A stretch of 64,000 bases of DNA from assembly GCA_022843125.1 (NCBI GenBank), contig JALHOG010000006.1, forward strand, positions 1 through 64,000. Direction: 5' to 3'. The notes under the pieces are model-generated. The model saw only the letters and a program-made list of their open reading frames with translations, was not told the DNA's origin and made no database searches. The position numbers and the translations under genes were made by a program. The DNA comes from Ilumatobacteraceae bacterium (lineage in GTDB: Bacteria > Actinomycetota > Acidimicrobiia > Acidimicrobiales > Ilumatobacteraceae). Numbering within the stretch: position 1 is the stretch's first letter; the number at the start of each line of letters is the position of its first letter. Shown here in pieces: positions 8,390 through 19,932 of the stretch.

Positions 8390-8938
8390 ATGCGGGTGCC
8401 GCGCACGTTCGTCTTCCTCGACCTGAGCGGCTTCACCAACTACACCGCCGCCTACGGCGACGATGCCGCCGGGCGCATCCTCGGCACGTTCCGGGCGCTC
8501 GTCCGCGAGACCGCATCCGAGCGCGGCGTGCGGGTGGCCAAGTGGCTCGGAGACGGCTGCATGGTGGTGGCGGTCGATCAGCTGGCGGCGATCGAGTTCG
8601 TCATGGATCTCGAGCAGCGGGCGTCTGCCGTGTGCGCTCCACTCACCCTGCGTGCAGGCATCGCCACCGGGCATGCGCTGCTGTTCGAGGGGGACGACTA
8701 CATCGGGTCAGCCGTCAACATGGCCGCTCGCCTGTGCGATTTCGCCCAGAACTTCGACGTGCTGATGCCCACGATGCATCTCGACCGTCTGCCCGAAGGC
8801 GTGTGCGCCGAACCGTACGGCGAGATCGAGCTGCGGGGCTTCCCGGGCACCGTGTCGGTGGTCCAGCTGACCGGCGTGCCCACCATGAGCGCCCGGCACG
8901 ACACCGGCGAGCTCTGGACTCGCAACCCGTTCGGCTGA
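8390..8938 (+). CDS. Class III nucleotide cyclase catalytic-domain protein
   Basis: A 182-residue protein that is almost only an adenylate/guanylate cyclase catalytic domain. Metal-binding aspartates D11 (FLDLSGFTN) and D55 (KWLGDG), and the transition-state pair N110/R114 (VNMAAR), are all present, so it should be active as a homodimer. No sensor domain or membrane segment is attached. ATG 8390 is preferred over an upstream TTG because of the -10 element 8 nt before it. It is divergent from the VWA gene and its stop is 5 nt from the convergent stop of the ATPase gene. Substrate (ATP or GTP) cannot be told from this view. Confidence 0.85.
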   Translation: MRVPRTFVFLDLSGFTNYTAAYGDDAAGRILGTFRALVRETASERGVRVAKWLGDGCMVVAVDQLAAIEFVMDLEQRASAVCAPLTLRAGIATGHALLFEGDDYIGSAVNMAARLCDFAQNFDVLMPTMHLDRLPEGVCAEPYGEIELRGFPGTVSVVQLTGVPTMSARHDTGELWTRNPFG

Positions 8939-8943
8939 GCTCG

Positions 8944-10353
8944 TCAGGTGCGGCCCCGGTAGGTGGCGCCGGCGGCGGCGGTGTCCTTGTTGAGCCGCTT
9001 CGACAGGTGGAGCCCTTCGAGGACGAACTCCGCTGCAGCCGCGACGGCCGCCGGGGCGGTATCACCTCCGGTGAGCGCTGCGACCGGCGCCTGGAGCGCG
9101 GGGACCTGGTCGACCAGCGCCGCAAGATCCTCACTCGACATGTCCTCGCCGGTGTGGACCACGAGCCCTTCCTCGAACGCGTCGACGATCGCCGTGGTGC
9201 ACGACGGGTCGACCCGATCCTTGTAGACCGAGAGCACTGCGCCGCGCACCAGGTTGTCGAAGATGACGCCCTCGCGGCCGTCCTCCAACGCTTCGATCTC
9301 GATCTTGCCGATCGAGCTCGCAGCGAGCGCATCGAGGTCGTCGACACGAGCGACGACGTGGTGCTCGCCAGCCCGCAGGCCGCGCCGCAACGCGCTCGCA
9401 GCGAGCGCTTCGTAGTTCGACACGCTGAGGCGCACGCTGACGCCGCTGCGCTGATTCACGTGGTTGCTCGCCCTCGCGAGCTGGCTGAACGTCGCGACGA
9501 CCCGACCGAGATAGTCGGGCACGGTGACACCGAGCGACTCGCCCACCGACAACGGCCGCGCCTCCTGCTGCATGATCTCGTACTCGATGTCGGCATCGAG
9601 CGGGTAGTGCGTGCGGATCTGTGACCCGAACCGGTCTTTCAGCGGAGTGATGATGCGGCCCCGGTTGGTGTAGTCCTCCGGGTTGGCCGAGGCGACGAGC
9701 ATCACGTCGAGCGGCAGCCGGATCTTGTAGCCGCGAATCTGCACGTCACGTTCCTCGAGCACGTTGAGCATGCCGACCTGGATCCGCTCCGCGAGATCAG
9801 GGAGCTCGTTGATCGCGAAGATGCCACGATTGGTGCGGGGCACGAGGCCGTAGTGGAGCGTGAGCTCGTCGGAGAGGTAGCGACCCTCGGCCACCTTGAT
9901 CGGGTCGACCTCGCCGATCAGATCGGCGATCGACGTGTCGGGGGTGGCCAGCTTCTCGCCGTAGCGCTGGTCGCGGTGGACCCACTGGAGCGGGGTCTCG
10001 TCGCCCATCTCGGCGATCAGGTCGCGGGCGTGGCGTGAGACCGGATGGTACGGGTCGTCGTTGATCTCGCTGCCCGCAACGATCGGCATCCACTCGTCGA
10101 GCAAGCCGGTGAGCGACCGGATCATTCGGGTCTTGGCCTGACCGCGTTCTCCGAGGAAGATCACGTCGTGCCCCGCGAGCAGGGCGTTTTCGAGTTGCGG
10201 CATGACGGTCTGCTCGTAGCCGAGCACACCGGCGAAGAGGGGCTGACCGGCTCGGATCTTCGCGACCGCGTTGATCCGGATCTCCTCCTTCACCGGGCGG
10301 GACTGCCACCCCGACGCTCGGAGCTGGCCCAACGTGAGGGGTCGATCTGTCAT
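8944..10353 (-). CDS. AAA+ ATPase, MoxR/magnesium-chelatase ChlI-like
   Basis: 469 residues. Walker A-like GERGQAKTR near residue 68, Walker B-type IFAINELPDL, and sensor motif ASANPEDYTNRGRIITPLKDRFG are readable. These are marks of the ChlI/MoxR clade of AAA+ ATPases, which usually work with a VWA protein. The VWA gene at 6227 lies downstream on the same strand, with a plus-strand cyclase in between. A TAGGTT -10 element sits 6 nt before the ATG. It is not a true chlorophyll gene: no pigment genes are nearby. Confidence 0.85.
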   Translation of the reverse strand: MTDRPLTLGQLRASGWQSRPVKEEIRINAVAKIRAGQPLFAGVLGYEQTVMPQLENALLAGHDVIFLGERGQAKTRMIRSLTGLLDEWMPIVAGSEINDDPYHPVSRHARDLIAEMGDETPLQWVHRDQRYGEKLATPDTSIADLIGEVDPIKVAEGRYLSDELTLHYGLVPRTNRGIFAINELPDLAERIQVGMLNVLEERDVQIRGYKIRLPLDVMLVASANPEDYTNRGRIITPLKDRFGSQIRTHYPLDADIEYEIMQQEARPLSVGESLGVTVPDYLGRVVATFSQLARASNHVNQRSGVSVRLSVSNYEALAASALRRGLRAGEHHVVARVDDLDALAASSIGKIEIEALEDGREGVIFDNLVRGAVLSVYKDRVDPSCTTAIVDAFEEGLVVHTGEDMSSEDLAALVDQVPALQAPVAALTGGDTAPAAVAAAAEFVLEGLHLSKRLNKDTAAAGATYRGRT

Positions 10354-10359
10354 GGGTCG

Positions 10360-10365
10360 AACCTA
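10360..10365 (-). promoter_or_regulatory. -10 element (TAGGTT), leaderless start
   Basis: TAGGTT on the minus strand, 6 nt before the ATG of the ChlI-like ATPase. Confidence 0.55.
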
Positions 10366-10382
10366 CAACCAGGCAGGTTGCG

Positions 10383-12713
10383 TTGTCCCCTCGGCCCCGG
10401 ACAGTCGCGACCGTGGCAGCCGTTGGACAGGACCTCGCGCGGGACGAGGGACACGACGATGTCACCGGTGTCGATCGTGCCGCCGGTCTGAGCGCCCCGG
10501 CCACACGAGCCCATGTGAAGGTGCTGCGCCCAGTGGCCGCACGCAACAACGGCAATCGCCGGCTCGAGGGCGGGCTCACCGCTCCCATCATCGGGCGGCC
10601 CGAGTTCCTGTCGGCACGCATGCTCGCGCTGGTCGCCGCTGGTGCCATCTCGTGGTTCGCGTTCGACCATCCCGCGGCCGGGCGTGTCGGCATCGTGCTC
10701 GTCGTGACCGCCGCGCTCAGCCCGCTGATCAGCCGCATCCCACCGCGCTCGCATGTCGGCGAGTACCAGGCGATCGTCGACCTCATCGTCATCGCCGTCT
10801 TGGTCTGCGCAGCGCCGGAGCTGTGGCCGATGGCGTTGATCTGGATCGGAACCAACCAGGCCTGGCACTCCCTGACCAGCACCCCGAGGGCATCTCTCGT
10901 CATCTCCGGCGCGTCGTTGGCGACCATGGCGTTCGTCGGCTACTTCGAGTCGATCGAGATGTGGCCGTTCGCAGTCATCACCGGCCTCCTGCTCGCGGTC
11001 GCGTTCACCGTCTATGGCAGCACCCTGCGACAGGAGATCTGGGACCAGGAGTCCGCGCTGACCGAGGCCCTCTCGGCGGCGGGCGCCGTGGTGCACCACT
11101 CCGACCTCCATCGCGGCACCGTGGTGCGCATCGAGGGTGATCTCCCCGGCCTGACCGGCTGGACGACCGAGGAGTGGGGTTCGATCGACCATCGCCACTT
11201 CATCCACCCGGACGACCTCGCTCACTACTGGGTGGAACTCGACGAGGTGGAGCCCAACACGGTGCTCGACCGCCTGGCACGCATGCGCCGCAAGGACGGC
11301 AGCTACCTCTGGATGCGTGACGTGGCGCTGGTCAACGAAGACGCTCGTGGGCACCGCACGTTGCGCGGCTTCTCGCTCGACGTCACCGACCTGGAGGAGT
11401 CGAACGCACGCAGTGTGCGGCAGCTGCGCGAAGACACGCTCACCGGGTTGCCGAACCGGCTGGCGCTCAACGAGCGGATCACGGAACTGCTTGCGTCCGA
11501 CACCGACTTCGCCTTGATGATCTCCGATCTCGATCGGTTCAAGGAGGTCAACGACACGCTCGGCCACGAGGCAGGCGACCAACTCCTCCAGATCATCGCC
11601 GACCGGCTCGTAGGCGCCGTGCGGCCCGGCGACCTCGTCGCCCGTCTGGGCGGCGACGAGTACGCCGTGGTGCTCGTGGGCGACGTCGACGACGTGGAGG
11701 TCGTCGCGATCACCACTCGGCTGTCGACCGCCTGCGCCCGACCGGTGTCGCTGAACGGTGTGGCGGTCGCGATCGCGACATCGACCGGTGTCGCGCTGCG
11801 ATCGCGTAGCGGACGCGATCGCGCCACGATGCTCCGCCACGCCGACATCGCGATGTACGAGGCGAAGCGAAGCTCCGAGAGCTTCCGCGTGTTCGATGCG
11901 AGCCTCGAGCAGACATCGACACTGCGCCTCACGCTGTCGGGTTCACTGGCTGCCGCGATCGAGAACGGCGAGCTCACCGTCTTCTTCCAACCGAAGTACG
12001 ACATGGCCAGTCGTCGACTCATCGGAGCCGAGAGCCTCGCCCGCTGGCAGCACCCACAGTTCGGGCTGCTGACACCCGCCACGTTCTTGGACATCGCGCT
12101 CATGTCGGAGACCGCGCTGCCGTTCGCACTCTCCACCGTGCGCGGGGCGGCGTCGATGGTGCGCCGGCTCCAGGACGCGGGCGATGCGATGCCGATCGCC
12201 GCAAACGTCGCGATGCGCGCCCTACGCGACCCGGCGTTCGCACCCGCTGTGCTCGCGTTGCTCGCCGAGCTCGACGTGCCACCCGAACTGCTCGTGCTGG
12301 AGCTCACCGAGAGCGACCCGCTCTGGCCGAACCTTCACACCGTCCTGGGGCTCGAAGCGCTGCTCGAGGCCGGTGTGCAGATCTCGATCGACGACTTCGG
12401 GACCGGGCACTCGTCGCTCGAGCGGCTCCGCGCCGTGCGCGTGCACGAGCTGAAGATCGACCGATCGTTCGTGGACGGCATGACGTCGGATCCGCTCCAG
12501 CGTCAGCTGGTCCGCACCATCGTCGACCTCGCCGGCCGTCTCGGCTACCGCATCGTCGCCGAAGGCGTCGAGACGGAGGAGCAGGTCGACATGCTGCTCG
12601 GATTCGGGTGCACGATGGCCCAGGGCTATCTCTTCGCGCGGCCGATGTCGGCCGGCGACTTCTTCGACTTGGCCCGCGCCGAGGCGATCGGGGAGGTCTC
12701 GCTCGACGCGTGA
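10383..12713 (+). CDS. Membrane PAS-GGDEF-EAL cyclic-di-GMP protein
   Basis: Up to 776 residues: about five N-terminal membrane helices (residues ~75-215), a PAS sensor (~225-345, with YLWMRDVALVNEDARGHRT), a GGDEF domain with GGDEY at ~423 and an EAL domain. The EAL signature reads ESLARW (E550 kept), and the metal and catalytic motifs ELTES, DDFGTGHSS, ELKIDRSF and EGVET are present, so phosphodiesterase activity is plausible. GGDEY is a tolerated variant of the cyclase motif. The first usable start is TTG 10383; the hydrophilic first 70 residues may not be translated, so the true start is uncertain. Confidence 0.87.
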   Translation: MSPRPRTVATVAAVGQDLARDEGHDDVTGVDRAAGLSAPATRAHVKVLRPVAARNNGNRRLEGGLTAPIIGRPEFLSARMLALVAAGAISWFAFDHPAAGRVGIVLVVTAALSPLISRIPPRSHVGEYQAIVDLIVIAVLVCAAPELWPMALIWIGTNQAWHSLTSTPRASLVISGASLATMAFVGYFESIEMWPFAVITGLLLAVAFTVYGSTLRQEIWDQESALTEALSAAGAVVHHSDLHRGTVVRIEGDLPGLTGWTTEEWGSIDHRHFIHPDDLAHYWVELDEVEPNTVLDRLARMRRKDGSYLWMRDVALVNEDARGHRTLRGFSLDVTDLEESNARSVRQLREDTLTGLPNRLALNERITELLASDTDFALMISDLDRFKEVNDTLGHEAGDQLLQIIADRLVGAVRPGDLVARLGGDEYAVVLVGDVDDVEVVAITTRLSTACARPVSLNGVAVAIATSTGVALRSRSGRDRATMLRHADIAMYEAKRSSESFRVFDASLEQTSTLRLTLSGSLAAAIENGELTVFFQPKYDMASRRLIGAESLARWQHPQFGLLTPATFLDIALMSETALPFALSTVRGAASMVRRLQDAGDAMPIAANVAMRALRDPAFAPAVLALLAELDVPPELLVLELTESDPLWPNLHTVLGLEALLEAGVQISIDDFGTGHSSLERLRAVRVHELKIDRSFVDGMTSDPLQRQLVRTIVDLAGRLGYRIVAEGVETEEQVDMLLGFGCTMAQGYLFARPMSAGDFFDLARAEAIGEVSLDA

Positions 12714-12767
12714 CCTCGGATGCCCCCCACCCGTACGGCGCACGCGGTCGGACGGGATGCGGATCGG

Positions 12768-12773
12768 TACGCT
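12768..12773 (+). promoter_or_regulatory. -10 element (TACGCT), leaderless start
   Basis: TACGCT exactly 7 nt before GTG 12781. It lies inside the coding region if the upstream ATG 12757 were used, which argues for the GTG. Confidence 0.5.
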
Positions 12774-12780
12774 CGACCAC

Positions 12781-14901
12781 GTGGACCTCAACGGGGTGTG
12801 GCGGGTCGCACCAGCCGACGACGACCTGCGGCGGGATGCGATCGGGCTCGACGTCGACGACGCCGACTGGGCCGAGCTCACCGTGCCGGGCCATTGGCGC
12901 AACCATCCGGAGTTCGCCGATCACGACGGGCCGCTGCTGCACCGGCGCCGGTATCGGCTCCCCGAGCCCGCCGAGGGCAGGCGCCGCTGGATCACCCTCG
13001 ACGGCGTCTTCTACCAGGCCGACGTGTGGCTCGACGGCGCCTACCTCGGTGACCCGGAGGGGTACTTCTTCCCCCACACGTTCGACATCACCGCGCTCTC
13101 GCGGATCGGCGACGAGCACGTGGTCGCGATCGAGGTGGCGTGCCCTCCGGTGCGCAGCCACCGCGGCCGGCGCACGATCACCGGCGTCTTCCAGCACTGG
13201 GACGGGATGGACCGAACGTGGAATCCGGGAGGCCTCTGGCGGCCGGTGCACGTCTTCGACACCGGGCCCGTCCGCATCGACCGGTATCGCGTGCTGTGCC
13301 GCGACGCCGATGACGCTCGCGCCCACGTGCTGCTCGCCGCGCGACTCGACAGCGACGGGCCGCGCCATGTGACCGTGCGCACCACCGTCGACGGCGAGAT
13401 CGCCGACGAGCACGAGCGGCGTCTCGCCGCCGGGCTCAACGAGATCAACTGGAACCTCGACATCTCCGACCCACACCTGTGGTGGCCGCGCTCGCTCGGC
13501 CCACAACCGCTCACGACGATCGCGGTCGAGGTGCTCGTCGACGGCACGCCGAGCGATGCCAGGGCTCGGCGCACCGGGCTGCGTGTGGTGGCCTGGAACG
13601 ATTGGCAGTGTTCCGTGAACGGCGAGCGGCTGTTCCTCAAAGGGGCGAACCTGCTGCCGACCGCGGCTGCGCTCGCCGACGTGACGCCGGCCGCCGCCCG
13701 CTACGACATCGCGCTCGCCGTCGAAGCCGGGCTCGACGCATTGCGCGTGCACGGCCACATCGCCCCCCGTCACGTGTACGACGCCGCCGACGAAGCAGGG
13801 ATGCTGCTCCTGCAGGACTTCCCACTGCAGTGGGGCTACGCCCGGTCGGTCCGGGACCAGGCGGTCCTCCAGGCGCGGGCCGCGGTCGACACCCTCGGCC
13901 ACCATCCGTCGATCGTCCAATGGAACGCGCACAACGAGCCCACCGCCGCCGCCGTCGGCATCCAGGGCGACGGGGCGCCGTCGAAGCTGCGCTACCTCGC
14001 CGGCCAGCAGCTCCCGTCGTGGAACAAGTCGGTCCTCGATCGATGGGTGAAGCGCTCGATCGAACGGGCCGACCCGACCCGACTCGTGGTGCCTCACTCG
14101 GGAGCGCTCCCCCACTTCCCACTGCTCGATGGCACCGACAGCCACTTCTACTTCGGGTGGTACCACGGCGACGTCCGCGACATCGAGCAGGTGGCTGCAC
14201 AGGTGCCGCGGGTCGTGCGCTTCGTCTCGGAGTTCGGCGCACAGGCTGTGCCCGACAACGCCGACTTCATCGACGCCGCTGCGTGGCCCGATCTCGACTG
14301 GGAACATCTCGCCATACACCACGGCCTCCAGAAGTGGGTGTTCGACCAGCGGGTACCGCCTGCCGAGTTCGCGTCGTTCGACGCGTGGCGCCGAGCGACC
14401 CAGACGTACCAGTCCGAGCTGGTACGGCACCACGTCGAGGTGTTGCGACGCCTCAAGTACCGACCCACCGGCGGTTTCTGCGTGTTCGCGATGAACGACC
14501 CGATGCCGATGGTGAGTTGGAGCATGCTCGACCACGAGCGCGTGCCGAAGCCGGCGTGGGAGGCACTGATGCACGCGTGCCGTCCGGTGATCGTGGTACT
14601 CGACCGCCCGCCGTCGATCGTCGGTCACGGCGAACGGCTCGTGCTCGACGTGCACGTCGTCAACGACCTGCGTACGCCCGTCGACCCGGCCGTGGTCGAG
14701 ATCACGGCCACCTGGGCCGGTGGGAGCCACCGCTGGCGCTTCGGCGGCAGCGTCGGCCCCGACGAGTGCGTCAAGGTCGGCGAGGTCGAACTCGACGTGC
14801 CCGACACGCTCGGCGCGCTCACCTTCGACCTCGCGCTCACCGCCGGCGACATCACCGCCACCAACCACTACGCCACCGTCATCACTGTGCCCCCGGCCTG
14901 A
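12781..14901 (+). CDS. Glycoside hydrolase family 2 (beta-mannosidase-like)
   Basis: A cytosolic GH2 enzyme of about 706 residues (714 if ATG 12757 is used). The sugar-binding domain begins VDLNGVWRVAP; the TIM-barrel carries acid/base E386 in NAHNEP and nucleophile E484 in SEFGAQ, both intact. FLKGANLLP and the aromatic WSMLDHERVPKPAWEAL near the end are typical of the family. No signal peptide. Beta-mannosidase and beta-glucuronidase share these motifs, and I cannot separate them; the sequence looks nearer the mannosidase side. It stands alone, with no sugar transporter nearby. Confidence 0.82.
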   Translation: MDLNGVWRVAPADDDLRRDAIGLDVDDADWAELTVPGHWRNHPEFADHDGPLLHRRRYRLPEPAEGRRRWITLDGVFYQADVWLDGAYLGDPEGYFFPHTFDITALSRIGDEHVVAIEVACPPVRSHRGRRTITGVFQHWDGMDRTWNPGGLWRPVHVFDTGPVRIDRYRVLCRDADDARAHVLLAARLDSDGPRHVTVRTTVDGEIADEHERRLAAGLNEINWNLDISDPHLWWPRSLGPQPLTTIAVEVLVDGTPSDARARRTGLRVVAWNDWQCSVNGERLFLKGANLLPTAAALADVTPAAARYDIALAVEAGLDALRVHGHIAPRHVYDAADEAGMLLLQDFPLQWGYARSVRDQAVLQARAAVDTLGHHPSIVQWNAHNEPTAAAVGIQGDGAPSKLRYLAGQQLPSWNKSVLDRWVKRSIERADPTRLVVPHSGALPHFPLLDGTDSHFYFGWYHGDVRDIEQVAAQVPRVVRFVSEFGAQAVPDNADFIDAAAWPDLDWEHLAIHHGLQKWVFDQRVPPAEFASFDAWRRATQTYQSELVRHHVEVLRRLKYRPTGGFCVFAMNDPMPMVSWSMLDHERVPKPAWEALMHACRPVIVVLDRPPSIVGHGERLVLDVHVVNDLRTPVDPAVVEITATWAGGSHRWRFGGSVGPDECVKVGEVELDVPDTLGALTFDLALTAGDITATNHYATVITVPPA

Positions 14902-14913
14902 CGCCGCGGCCCG

Positions 14914-14929
14914 TGGGGACTCGTCCCCA
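14914..14929 (+). terminator. Short hairpin after the GH2 gene
   Basis: TGGGGA / TCCCCA stem (6 bp) with loop CTCG, 13 nt after the GH2 stop. Weak, no T-run. Confidence 0.3.
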
Positions 14930-15006
14930 TTCACGAGGGGCGATTCGGTTCGGCATGATCCGCATGGCAAGCTGACGCTGCGCCACCCGAGCGCTGGAGA
15001 GGTTCG

Positions 15007-15735
15007 ATGCACGGATCGAGATCGATGAGGCGGACGCGGCGGGCATCAACGATCGCCGCCGCCGTGGCACTCACCCTGGCTGCGTGCTCGGGAGACGACC
15101 CCGACACCGACGCCACCACGCCCACCGCTGCCGCGGCGATCACCCAGGTGCTCACGACCCCGACCACACCACCCCCGCCGTCGAGCACCGCCACACCAAC
15201 GACCCCCGCCCTCACCGCGCCACCCACCACATCGCCCCCACCCTCCACCCAGCCCCCGACGACCCCACTCTCGCAGCCCCCGGCGGAGATCACCGACCCA
15301 ATGGCTCCTGAGATCCAGCTCATGATCGCCTCGGTACAGGCCCATGTCGAGGAGTTCTCCCGAGCGATGGCTGCCCCGTCCGATCCGGGACTCGAGCAAG
15401 CAGCACTGGCCTCGACGACCGGACCGATGGCGGAACGGGTCCGGCAAACGTTGGCAGCGCTGCGGGCCGGAGGACAGTTCGTACGCCCCAACCCCGATCA
15501 GCTCGACCGGTTCGAGGCCACGGACGGGGCAGCGATCATCCAGGGCGAGATCGGCAACGTGCTCGGCTGTGTGATCAGCGGTGGCACCGTGGTGGAGGCT
15601 GCCGACCCCGACATCCCGCTCGCCACACTTCTCTCGCTCGATGTCTCGTACGCCATGCAACTTGTCGACGGCGTCTGGCTCGTGAGCGACCTTCAGGTAC
15701 TCCAGGAGTTCAAAGGGCAGGCAGGGTGTGCATAG
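15007..15735 (+). CDS. Exported lipoprotein with Thr/Pro-rich linker
   Basis: 242 residues. Basic N-terminus (SRSMRRTRRAS), hydrophobic segment and lipobox LAAC give a lipoprotein signal. A ~65-residue Thr/Pro linker leads to a compact C-terminal domain (roughly 95-242) with a single disulfide candidate pair (GCVISG and the terminal GCA). I recognise no family. GGAGAGG just upstream supports the start. It is followed by another exported protein whose possible GTG start overlaps this stop, so the two are probably one operon. Confidence 0.65.
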   Translation: MHGSRSMRRTRRASTIAAAVALTLAACSGDDPDTDATTPTAAAAITQVLTTPTTPPPPSSTATPTTPALTAPPTTSPPPSTQPPTTPLSQPPAEITDPMAPEIQLMIASVQAHVEEFSRAMAAPSDPGLEQAALASTTGPMAERVRQTLAALRAGGQFVRPNPDQLDRFEATDGAAIIQGEIGNVLGCVISGGTVVEAADPDIPLATLLSLDVSYAMQLVDGVWLVSDLQVLQEFKGQAGCA

Positions 15736-15742
15736 GAAACTG

Positions 15743-16663
15743 ATGTCCGTCACCGCGACCTGTGTGCTCATGGCCACGGGGCTAGCGGTTTGTCCGTTCA
15801 CCGAGATCGTGCACGCCACGCCGCAGACCGTCAACAACCGTCCAACATCGCAACCGCCTCCGACAACGCAAGCTCCCACGCCCCCTACGCCCACTCCAAC
15901 GACCGGATCGAACGGTTACGAGCTGACCACATCGGTGCAGAGCAGCACCGCGACCGGCACGACGACTGAGACGACCACAACCGAGTGGTCCTGTCGTCGG
16001 GAGGTTGTCCGCGTGATGAGCAACTCCGTCACCGTGACCGGCTCGATCCGGGTCATGCAGATCGACGCAGCTCGCTACCGGTTCAACTCCGAGACCGGAG
16101 AGGCCTGGGTCTGGACGTACGAGACATGTCGGGCGTTGGACGGATCGGGTCGCACTTCTTCCCGCACGTTCTGGGACCGGATCACAGACGTCGATCCTGC
16201 GCTCGGGATCGAGCCTGCGTACGACGAGGCGGTGGACATGATCGAGTTGCCCTCGCCGATGCTGAGCCCGACCAGTCGAGGTGTCGTCAACCTGGGGATG
16301 TGGCTCGCTGTCGCCGAGCAGGACCCCGTCGTGGCTCGCGCCGAGATCGCGACCGCCTGGGCCGAAGTCCGCGCAACCCAGACGCTGACGACGTTCGACT
16401 TCGGGAACGGAGACGTGATCACGTGCGACGAGCTTGGTACGCCGATTCCGCGATCCGAGATGGACAGCGTCGAGGAGGGTCCGTGCGGATACACGTACCG
16501 GTCTGCCAATGACGGCGAGCCGTACACCATCACGATCACCTCCACGTGGGCGATCGAGTGGGAGCTCTCGGATGGCCGCACCGGCACCCGCCCGGACATC
16601 ACGTTGAGCACCAGCGTCGAGTATCCCGTCATCGAGATCCAGACTGTCGGCACGAGCGGTTGA
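15743..16663 (+). CDS. Exported protein of unknown function
   Basis: 306 residues from ATG 15743, which has AGGA 5 nt upstream; a GTG at 15728 would overlap the previous stop. Signal peptide (VTATCVLMATGLAVCPF), then a Thr/Pro linker and a domain with several cysteines (WSCRREVV, YETCRALD, VITCDEL, GPCGYTY) that may form disulfides outside the cell. It resembles a class of actinobacterial secreted proteins I cannot name. Pairs with the lipoprotein just upstream. Confidence 0.6.
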   Translation: MSVTATCVLMATGLAVCPFTEIVHATPQTVNNRPTSQPPPTTQAPTPPTPTPTTGSNGYELTTSVQSSTATGTTTETTTTEWSCRREVVRVMSNSVTVTGSIRVMQIDAARYRFNSETGEAWVWTYETCRALDGSGRTSSRTFWDRITDVDPALGIEPAYDEAVDMIELPSPMLSPTSRGVVNLGMWLAVAEQDPVVARAEIATAWAEVRATQTLTTFDFGNGDVITCDELGTPIPRSEMDSVEEGPCGYTYRSANDGEPYTITITSTWAIEWELSDGRTGTRPDITLSTSVEYPVIEIQTVGTSG

Positions 16664-16707
16664 TTGCGCCTCGGCAAACCGGGCGATGACCATGGGTGCC
16701 GGCGTGG

Positions 16708-16713
16708 TACACC
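16708..16713 (+). promoter_or_regulatory. -10-like element (TACACC), leaderless start
   Basis: TACACC, 7 nt before ATG 16721. The last base departs from TANNNT, so weaker than its relatives. Confidence 0.4.
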
Positions 16714-16720
16714 CGGTGTC

Positions 16721-17233
16721 ATGCACGAACGACCGGAGGATCTCGCCGAACTCCAAGCGGTGATCGACGCCAGCTATGCACAGGCCGGGTCGCACCTGGC
16801 GGCGATCCACGAACCCGAGCGCCGCCTCGACGCTGCGCAGGTCGCAGCGGAGTTGACCGGGATGCGACTGCTCGTGCTCGCCACGGCGACCCGTGACCGC
16901 CGACCGATCACCGGGCCGGTCGACGGGATCTTCTACCGCGGCATGTTCCACTTCGGATCGTCGCCGGACTCGGTTCGGTTCCGTCACATCCGGGAACGCG
17001 CAGATGTGAGCGCCACGCACCTTCCCGGCGAGCATCTCGCCATCACGGTGCACGGCATGGCCGAGATCGTCGACGTGAACGCACCCGAGCACGCGGAGCT
17101 GCGCGACACCATCTTGGGCATCTACGTGCCCCGCTACGGCGAGAGCTGGGCCGAGATGCTCGACGGGGGCGCTGCGTACGCACGCATCCGCCCTCGTCGC
17201 ATGCTCACGTTCTCGATGCCAGACCCGGTATGA
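16721..17233 (+). CDS. Pyridoxamine 5'-phosphate oxidase-fold flavoprotein
   Basis: A 170-residue split-barrel (PPOX) protein. The segment MRLLVLATATRDRRPITGPVDG is the typical first strands and cofactor loop, followed by FHFGSSPDSVRFRHIRERADVSAT and the late AYARIRPRRMLTF strand. These proteins bind FMN or F420 and reduce diverse small substrates; actinobacteria have many. Substrate unknown. Start placed at ATG 16721. Its stop is 3 nt from the convergent sdhB stop. Confidence 0.75.
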   Translation: MHERPEDLAELQAVIDASYAQAGSHLAAIHEPERRLDAAQVAAELTGMRLLVLATATRDRRPITGPVDGIFYRGMFHFGSSPDSVRFRHIRERADVSATHLPGEHLAITVHGMAEIVDVNAPEHAELRDTILGIYVPRYGESWAEMLDGGAAYARIRPRRMLTFSMPDPV

Positions 17234-17236
17234 CGC

Positions 17237-18009
17237 TCAGGAGCGGGCGAGGGCCTTGCGGTTCTTGAACTTGGACTTGCGGTAGTCCTGGTTCATGACG
17301 GCGATCACGTCGATCGAGATGCTCTTCGGGCACGCGGCCTCGCACTCGCCGTGGTTGGTGCACGAGCCGAAATAGCTGTCCATCGTCTCGACCATCGCCT
17401 CGACGCGACCGAAGCGCTCGGCCTGGCCCTGCGGGAGCAGGTTGAGGTGTGCGACCTTCGCCCCGGTGAACAGGTTGGCGGCGCCGTTCGGGCACGCCGC
17501 CACGCACGCGCCGCAGCCGATGCACTCGGCGGCGTCCATCGCCGCATCGGCGACGGGCTTCGGGATCGGGATCAGGTTCGCGTCGGGGGCGCCACCGGTC
17601 TCGGCGGTGATGAAGCCACCGGCCTCGACGATGCGATCGAACGCCGAGCGGTCGACCATGAGGTCCTTGATGATCGGGAACGCGCTCGCCCGCCACGGCT
17701 CGATCGTGATCGTGTCGCCGCTCTGGAACTTGCGCATGTGGAGCTGGCACGTGGCCGTACCGCGCTGCGGGCCGTGGGCCTGGCCGTCGATCATCAGCGA
17801 GCACGTGCCGCAGATGCCCTCACGGCAGTCGTGGTCGAACACGACCGCTTCCTTGCCGTCGGAGATGAGGCGCTCGTTCAGGATGTCGAGCATCTCGAGG
17901 AACGAGGCCTCGTCGCTGATCTCCGGGACGGTGTACGTCTCGAAGTGACCGGCGTCTGCCGGACCGGCCTGGCGCCAGACCTTGAGGGTGATGTTCGTCA
18001 GGTGCTTGC

Positions 18010-18013
<4 letters not shown>
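17237..18013 (-). CDS. sdhB: Succinate dehydrogenase iron-sulfur subunit
   Basis: 258 residues carrying electrons from the flavoprotein to quinone. The [2Fe-2S] loop [13 protein letters not shown] plus a later C, then [12 protein letters not shown] and [12 protein letters not shown] for the [4Fe-4S] and [3Fe-4S] clusters, are complete. Start at GTG 18011-18013, which overlaps the sdhA stop by 4 nt (GTGA), so translation is coupled. Last gene of the leftward sdhCAB operon. Confidence 0.94.

Positions 18014-19928
<1,915 letters not shown>

Positions 19929-19932
<4 letters not shown>

Noticed and set aside
8944..10353. Magnesium chelatase of chlorophyll synthesis
   Set aside because: The ATPase is ChlI-like, but there is no ChlD/ChlH or any pigment gene; the MoxR-VWA reading explains it better.
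12757..12780. ATG 12757 as the start of the GH2 gene
   Set aside because: The extra eight residues would overlap the -10 element TACGCT that lies exactly 7 nt before GTG 12781, the arrangement used by many genes here. Not excluded.
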